A stretch of DNA of 64,000 nt. Source: Halichondria panicea (lineage: Eukaryota; Porifera; Demospongiae; Suberitida; Halichondriidae). Numbering within the stretch: the stretch's first letter is position 1; each line of letters opens with the position of its first letter. The notes below the pieces were generated by a model. That model was not told where the DNA came from. It saw only the letters and a program-made list of their open reading frames with translations, and did not search any database. The translations under genes and the position numbers were made by a program. Below are positions 23,707 to 32,700 of this stretch, in pieces. The stretch spans positions 7,036,339 through 7,100,338 of the forward strand of contig NC_087379.1 in assembly GCF_963675165.1 (NCBI RefSeq). The letters are read 5' to 3'.

Positions 23707-26700
23707 GCGCGCGCGCACACACACACACACACTACTATCTATTTATTTTGACTAATGCCTTGTGCTAATTCTAAGAACCAAAATTAGAGGTTAATGATTG
23801 TTTTGTGCTTGCCACCTAGAAGAACCACATAGACCCATCCCCATTATCAGATACTACCACCACAAAACCTAGCCCAGACAATACAGGCCTGTACCTTATA
23901 AATTAAGCCTCCCTCAAGGTCAGATTTAGTTTACACAAGTACATAGCCATGCACAAGCTAAGTTAAAGTATTACAGCAGCCAATATCAAGTCTAAGATAA
24001 GTTCTATACTTTATGTCAGCATTACAATGTACCTCAAATGTGAATATAGCTTACAATCAGCATGGCCCCAAGTGAATAGCTTCCAATAATTATTCAGTAT
24101 ACTAGTTGTTCTGAATGCAACAGATGAATGGGGAGGGTTGGTGCACCGTTAAAGACTCTTTAACCCATCATTCTCGACTCTCAAGGTTGGGCATCTGTTT
24201 GCCTTTTCTACCTGTACGATTTTGTGCTGTTTGCTCTTTTGTTCTCCTTTTTTCTTTTGCTTGCCTAACTAGATAGGATAATACAAGGTATCAAGGATCC
24301 ACCACTATAATATTAGAACATCAGATGCCAACCTTTTAAAGATTAATTTAAGTGAGCATTCCGTTTGAGCTATAGTAACGCTAACAGTTGACACAATTTC
24401 TCCCACACAAATGATACTTTTGTATACCCTCAAACACACACACACACACACACTCAGTTATGTCTGCAGTCTGTTCCAGTCCTACCCAAGAACTGGACTG
24501 TCGTCACTGACACAGAAACGTGAGTGACTATTGTACAGTTTAGTCACTAGCTTTTATGAATGTGAGTCAACTTTAGGAAGAAGCCAGTCTACCAGAACAA
24601 GGCAGCAGGGGAAACCCTATCCACACCACCTGGATGTAAGTGTTGTGCTTGTGCTGTATCTAGCACATGGTTCTGTGTGTTTTACCTCCTGTGTACATGT
24701 AGATCCCCTGCACCAAACCTCCGCATACCCTGATGTCACTTTCTACGACATGCCTCAAGAGAAGGAGTTCACCTCCAGTGGTGGCCACGCTGACTTTGAC
24801 AATGGAGTGCAAGTGACTGTTTCAGCTAATGCTGTCCCAGCAGGGACCTCTGTGAGCATTAGTGTCCAACCCAGCCTTGCTTCAAATGACGTGTTTGTGA
24901 TGCCTGAGGGCATTCAGTCTGCCAGTCCGTCCTACTTGATCTCTGGTGAAGGTCTAAACGGAGAGGTGACCCTGAGCATGGAGCATCATGTACGCGTGTC
25001 CACCCAACAAGAAGCTGATGACCTCCTCTTTCTCCAAGCTGACTCGTCTCCCAAGAGATCTGGATCAAAGAGTATATACCAGTACCAGGTACAAGAGGGA
25101 GGGTCGAAGGCAGAGTTCACTCCTGGTGGGAACACTGGGAGACTGACCAGACGTTTGTCAAAGAAGAAGTTTTTCAAAGTTGGGGCTCGAATTAAGAAAT
25201 GGTTTCGAGGTGAGTGTATAAGGAATGTGTTTGTAGTGTGAGTGACATGCTTTTGTTGCAGGTTCATCCCAACTTGCTGCCAGCCAGCCTGATGACCCCC
25301 CAGAGCCTGAGAGTCCACCTAACCTCTACACTGTCAGAGTCTACCGGTCTCCGCCGCACACAACTGAGGACAGAATGGCTCTTGTCATTGTCAGCTACTT
25401 CCACCGGCTGTTTTTCGATGTACGTACATTGCAGAGTAAAGTTTTGTGATTCGTTTAGCACTGTACATAAATAACTGTTTTCCCATTATAGTTCTTGCAG
25501 AGGTTTGAGGTTGTCGTCATTCCCCGAGAGTATCCACACTTGTCAAGTAGCCCTGCTGATAAGACAATCAAACAACCTCTTTGCTTTGTCCAAGTTGATG
25601 CAGTACTGGAGCTAGTCTGTGACCCAGCCTGGAGGAGTGTGCCTGACCAGAGAATGGTGAGTGCTTTCAATAGTTATAGAAAAAAAACCGTTATATCGTA
25701 AGTGACTTTTCCGCACTTTTTTGTGTCTTCTATTAATTAATTTTTGCCGTGTTTACAGATTTCCCAAGATGAAGTAGACTTGCCAGTGATTGGTAAGTTC
25801 TCGCCAGAGGAGCTTCAGTGTTACCCACCCAGGATAGTGTGTCGGTTCTTCCCTGAGCAAGGAGCTGTCTCCTGCACCACATGCAATCTCTCACTGCATG
25901 GCTTTGACAAGCCAGTCAGTGTGGACATGGCACTGCTCACTCCTCAGAGATCAGTGGACACTAAACAACTCAAGGTGTTTCACTAAATCTCTGTTAAAGT
26001 CAATAATTATAATTATGAATGTTAGATACACTTCACTTGTGCCACATCAACCCAATGTTCTGCATCATCCTACACTTGTAAATTTTGGCTAATGAATGTC
26101 CGTAATGTAGTATGTTGCTTCCATAAGACCCACGTCTGTACTGTGTGTACTGCATGTGGACATGTGGACGTTCTCAATTCGTTATAATGCATGTACCGTA
26201 TAGCAGGTTATTTTCGTACGGTAGAAGTTTTCGTATTTTTCGTATTGTATACATAATCAACATTATCATTGGAAAATTAAAACTGCGCTACCGCGATAGG
26301 TTCAACGTCACTATCCTGAGCTGTACGAGTATTTAGAATATGAAATATTTGATTGGGCAGTTCATACGAACATTTACCAGTATGTATGTGATTGTAGGAA
26401 GCCACTGAAGTACTGAGGAGAACAGTTGGTGAGATGACCACCTCACAGCTTGGCTCTACTGTGGAGACTGTACTGTCACTAATGGAAAAAATGACAACTG
26501 CACTTCAGTGAGATGTCTAGTATTTTAATGGTAGCACTTTATTTACAATATCTCCCACCTCAGGTCATCTTCTCTGAGTGAGCTGACAGCCTACACTGAC
26601 TCCATACGGACAGAGATAAAGGCAGTCCTTGTAGTGACCAGGAGGGTTGTCCAGGAGTGCACAGTACAGAGCATCAGTGAGAACATGGGAGCCAGTCTCT

Positions 26701-29700
26701 CTAAGATGGAGACTTTATCTCACCAGCTTTGTCATGTGACCAAGGTCAAACTCAGATACTGTCTAGGTGAGAACGTGTGTTTATGATATCAAGTGTTAGC
26801 TCTCATTCTCAATGGTACAGACCAGTCAGAGGAGACAGCTGCTCTTGTTGACCTGGTGGAGAATGGAGCTAATCTGTTGAGAGCTGTAGACTGTCTACTC
26901 AGGGACATCCACACACTCAGTGGAGTCAGTGGTGAGTGTAGATTGTCAGAGTCTGTGTATCCAGTATCTACCTACCGTATAGCGGGTATATTTCGAGGGT
27001 ATAAATTTTCGCGGAAATGCCTTTAGAAATTAATGTTTTCGCGGATTTGATTTTCGTGGAATAGCAGCCTTTTTGCAACATGCATGCATACGATATTAAA
27101 TTTGCGGTACATGCTTAATCCATGACAACCACGAACATGTATACCCTCTATACGGTATTATGTTTTGATTTTAGATCAATGATACTCTGCTGCTCAACTG
27201 CAACCCCCCTCCCTCCGTTTCTTTCAGCTTCCATAACATGGCAGTTACAGTAGGATACCATGTTTGAATTTTAAATTCCAAGAGGGGGTAAACCAAATCC
27301 AAAGGAGGGTGGCAAAAGCCTCCCTAATTTCCCCCTGCCAATATTCACGTACAGTCTTTTGTCGAAATTTGCTGTTTTTTTTCCTCCCAAAACTTATAGC
27401 CAAAGAATAATTATTTATATCTGGAGGCATAAGTGTTCTATGTACTGCAGATAATTCACATATCCATTATAATGATGTCTCCAACATTGCCACTACAATG
27501 TGGAAGCTGCTTTGGTGTTATGGTAATTGTTCACTCCACTAATCAATGTATAATTATAGGACCATCCGCTAAACGAGTCACTCTTCAAGAACTAGTAGAG
27601 CAATACAATCTGACTGACGAGCAACTCAACAGTGAAATAGAAGACTCTGAAACTCCCGAAATGGCCTCATGTTTTGATGATGTGGACCTTTATTCGAGTT
27701 CAATGGGGCTAGGTATTGCTGATCAAGCCGATGTGAAGAGGTTGTACCATAGTGAAGGTACTCGAGCAGCCATGATGAAGTGTTTGCAAATCTGGAAAGA
27801 ACGTAATCCTTTTCAAGCAACTTACAGAGCTCTACTGGATATCGCACTGAGATTGGGGAAAGGAGACACAGCTCATCAAATCTGTCAGCAATTGATCCAA
27901 CGTAAGTACATGTACACATGTTACTACATGTCAGGTGACAAGCCCCCTCTACTAAGTAGCTATTCAAAATTTGGCTCAAGATTGAAATCGCAACAGAGAA
28001 GGCATTTGCCACAATCCCTATGATTGTGTGTATATACCATCATGCGTGCTTGTACACCTCCCTCCTAGACTGCACTGTTGAGTACTAGTGTATGAGAACC
28101 TCACCAAACTGATATACTGATTGTCTCCATATTGTACAGGAGGTGTGAGAGGTGTGGTCACTGGCTCGGACTGTATACAGGTATCCTGCATGTACTGCTT
28201 GTATACAGTTTAGCTGTACAATAGATACTGAGTGTTCAACTTAAGTTAATTCAACTAGCGAGTATTTACATTTTGCTGTATACCGTATAGCGGGTAATTT
28301 TCGTGGGGTAAAAAATTCGTTCAATTAAAGAAACGGTGATTTGCGTGAGTAAAATTTCGTTTAGTCTCGTTGCTTGCCTGCATTCCTACGTTTGGGTAAG
28401 CCACGCCTACGTTAAAATTTCGTGGAGGCCAGCTTGCCCATGACAATAACGAATATTTACCCCTCAAAAATTACCCGCTATATATACGGTACATGCACTG
28501 AAACACAGTGATTCTCACAGTCTAATTGTACTTGCTTCCTCAGGTTGAGGCTGGCGTTGCACGGAAGGTTCCGACTGTAGCCAGGACTGTGGTGGACATT
28601 GATGTGCGTTTATTTGTTACGTACTTACATTGTAATTATAGCTTTAAGTTAGCACAATTAACCGTGTATATACACTGCTAAATGTTGCTTGGCTTACCTA
28701 CATTGTATGCATATCCATGTTACAGTACTGTATGTTTGCTTAATTATCTTCTGTAGGAAGCCACTGAAGTACTGAGGACAACAGTTGGTGAGATGACCAC
28801 CTCACAGCTTGGCTCTACTTTGGAGACTGTACTGTCACTAATGGAGAAAATTACAACTGCACTTCAGTGAGATGTCTACTATTTTAATGGTAGCACTGTA
28901 TTCATAATATCTCCCACCTCAGGTCATCTTCTCTGAGTGAGCTGACAGGCCACACTGACTCCATACGGACAAATGTTACGTCCGTTCGTCAACTGGCCGG
29001 GAAGATTGTCAAGGAGTGCAACATTGGAGCCAGTCTCTCTAAGATGGAGACTTTATCTCATCAGCTTGGACGGTTGGCCGAGGACAAACTCGAAGACTGT
29101 AAAGGTGAGAATACATTGTACCAGGGTTTAGGGCAGGGGATTAAACTTCCCCTAAAAACATTTTGTGCAATAATGGCATCAGGGTTTCATACAGGATTTT
29201 TAGCTGGGAGAGGGAAACGTTTAATTAAGGGGGGTCTGAGGGTCCTCTCCCGGAAAAATTTTTGAGGAATGGTTATCTGAGGTGCAATTTGGGTTTTTGT
29301 GTGCTTCAAACCATACATTTTACTATAGCCTATAATAAGATTGTAGATATTTTAATGGAGAAAAGTCATACATTTTTATTATGACATCATTAATTTTCAG
29401 ATTTCTAGGGGGGGGGGATTTTGGCTGGGGGTAGGAAATCTCAGGCCCCCCCCCCTCTGTATGAAACCCTGCATTGGCATCATCAACAAAAACCAGTTAC
29501 AAGTAGACTCTACTGTATTAAACACTGTGATATGTACACTATTATCTCTGCCCTACTATAATGCATATAATGGACTCAGGGTTTCATCTAGTGGGGGGGG
29601 GGGGGGGAGGGGGGGTCAGGGGTGAACAATCACACTAATATGCTCAGCTTCCTCCTTGTAGAATAATGACATCATCACATTGGTAATGTAGGTACATGTA

Positions 29701-32700
29701 ACAACAGTCATAAGGTAGAATCTACGTACTGTCTATGATGTGCAATATGCCACTATACACTGTGATGCATTAGCATGTAATAGGGGTGTGGTCAACAGCG
29801 TGGCCAAACATTATGCCATCCCTCCCCCCCAACTTTTGAACCTAGATAAAACCCGGATGGTGAGAGTAGGCCCCAACAATTCAACAATTGTGCAGTGCGC
29901 TCTACCGCACATCCTCACACAAATGTTCATCCTAGATGAAACTCAGTACATGTGTATGTTGTATATCTGTAATATTAACTGTCAGGAGCTTATTTACTCT
30001 GGAGCTCTTTGTTGAACTGCATGCAATCCACGTACACCATTTCCTTTGCTGACCCTCACCCTATCCACACTACAGGCCTGGCAGAGAGTGTTCAAACATT
30101 GCCAAGAACATTTGATGGTAAACTTACATAGTACATGTGTTAGCGTATTATTTGTTTTGTGATGACCTGTATTTTTATCAGTTTGAATGCACGTATAATT
30201 ATTTGTTTTTGGATGATGTAAGCAGACTATGAATAGTCCTATTTGTTTAAGAGCCTGGAATTTTGATTGCTATTTGAACGCCCACTAACTACTTCCTGTA
30301 TAGCTTCCGCAGTAAAATTGTGCTGAGCTGGCACACCCTTTTACATTGAAGTCCAGAGGAGGTACGACACGGTCACATGACCAGCCAAAAGGATTATGAA
30401 TCTCATTAACTTGTGCATGAATATCATTCAAGACTGTACTTTGATAGTGGATTTGGTTTGGCATGTATCTTTCAAGAAATACACTTGACGTTTCTAAGAT
30501 CAGGATGGTTCATTGCTGGGCTTATACTAATATGAAATAGCTTTTCAACCAGTTTCAACCACCACTTAGATTTTGAGATATTATTGTTTTTAGTATAATT
30601 CTGTTTTAGAGTGTTTAATAAGTATTCTGTGCCTGCATTCAGGATAGGATCACTGCCAACATCTGAGCCTTGGTTGTTACAACAAATCTAATCTCTACTT
30701 GTAAAACTCTAGCTACTAGCCAGCAACAAATTCACTGAGTTTTATGCTCTAAACTTGTCTCTTTATGGCGCTCACTTGCCACCAGTTGAATGTCGTCATT
30801 GGAATGCATTTTTAACGACTTCTTTGTCTTTCTTGCCTTCAATCAAGAAATAGCAGCCACGTGAGCTTAACCGCGTGTCGTACCTCCTCTGATTGAAGTC
30901 ATTGTAAAATCAATGTGTTTTGCAGCCTCTGCATTCTGCAATGCATGCGCTATTATTCTAAATAAAGGAAGTTTGTGAAATATTGAAGTAAGAGCTACAC
31001 AATGGTTTTTGTCCCAGAGATCGAGAGTGTTTGTCAACTGTCAGTGAGCTAGCTGGTCTTGAAGATACCTACTATACACACAGTAAGTGCAGTAGTAGTA
31101 GATCTAAGAGGTAGTCTAATGCTCAAGGATGATGGAACATCTTATAGTAGGCATCTGCAGAATTGTGTAGAGGAGATGTTCCACCATCTTGGAGCATTAG
31201 TTTACCTCTTAGATCTACTACTACTGCACTTACTGTGTATATAGTAGGTATCTTCAAGACCAGCTAGCTCACTGATAGTTGACAAACACTCTAGATCTCT
31301 GGGACAAAAACCATTGTGTAGCTCTTACTTCAATATTTCACAAACTTCTTTTATTTAGAATAATAGCGCATGCATGCATTGCAGAATGCAGAGGCTGCAA
31401 AAACGCATTGATGGACTTGTTAGTCACATTGTTATGGTGGTCATGTACTGTCATGCTCCCTCATGATTGTTATGCCTTGATGCGTATGGTCCATGCAGGG
31501 GCACACAGTCATCTGTTTGTGTGTGCATGTGTGTGTGTATTCCAGCTGTAACTGTTCCTTCTATTAGCAGTATACAAGCGTCATATCACCTTCTAGGTAA
31601 AGGGTCGTTGAATAACATTGTGTAACTAGCATTGGTGATCTTTACCAACTCACCAAACCAGCAAAGAAGAGAAGAGACCCTGAGCTGCATGCTGGTGCAA
31701 CTTACAGAGCTCTTGTGAAACTACTCCTAAGAATGAGGAAATATGACATTGCTAACCAAGTGTTCAAACATTGCCAAGAGAATGGTAAACTCACATAGTA
31801 CATGTGTAGCGTAACATAATCTGTTTTGTGATGGATCCATGCATGTGAGTAGAATTTGAATGCTCCTAGTTTATACTAGGGATGCATTTGTGAGTCAGAA
31901 GTATATGATCCTCTACCTGCCTACATTGTACGAGAGCTTAGCTTACAAGCCCCCTCATAACAATGACCTCAAGGACTGATAATGCATTTATCATACACAT
32001 GAATTGTGTCACATGACTATGTGCTACTGTTTCAATGTTACAGTGTTGTACAGTGCGTGAGGTGTGTGCCAAGTTCACCTCCATGCCATTGTCACTGAGG
32101 TGACGAGTACTTAGCCTCGTTCCCAGGCCTTACTTTTTCCTGCTGTTGTCACTGTTCATACAAGAAAGACATAGTGAGGCAGCAAAGAAAGAAATGGGCG
32201 TACAGTTAAGAAAAAGTAAGGCCTGGTTTGGGAAATCGCGTGATCCACAAGGATTTTTATGAACGTGGGCGATATGTAGCCCACAATCGTGACGTAAGGT
32301 ATTCTCCCACGCATTCAGAGTTGATAAAACTGTACTGAGACAACCACCCAAGCTGTGCTGCAAGTCAGATCAGAGAACCAGCGTGGCCAGCTCTGGTGGC
32401 AGTAGCTACCTGCTATATATGATAATGATGACTAAGCTATTCTTGATCTATACTAGCATGTAGAAAGACACAAGAAAAGGTAATAGTCTGATAGAATCTG
32501 AACACACAATCTAGACTAGTAGATCATCTAGCTAAGCCTAAGGTATATAGCTAGCTATAGTGCTTGCAAACTTCCAGTTCCAAGTCCATGTCCAGCTTGC
32601 TGCAGGCAAAGTTTTATTAGTCATAGATATCTGCGTGGGCAGTCCAACATCTCTAGCTCAGCATGCCCACGCTCATTTTCACCCTTCTACCACCCTTCTA

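Noticed and set aside
23641-23731. CRISPR-like or tandem array
   Set aside because: Simple dinucleotide repeats only; no spacers, and the genome is clearly eukaryotic.
24531-24702. N-terminal extension of the ZU5 frame as a separate gene start
   Set aside because: The segment spans introns; exons 24480-24519 and 24577-24635 join in phase to the ZU5 exon and continue the ankyrin gene.
29740-30015. 91-codon ORF in gene A
   Set aside because: No similarity recognised, no splice-compatible context, and the matching region of gene B does not conserve it.
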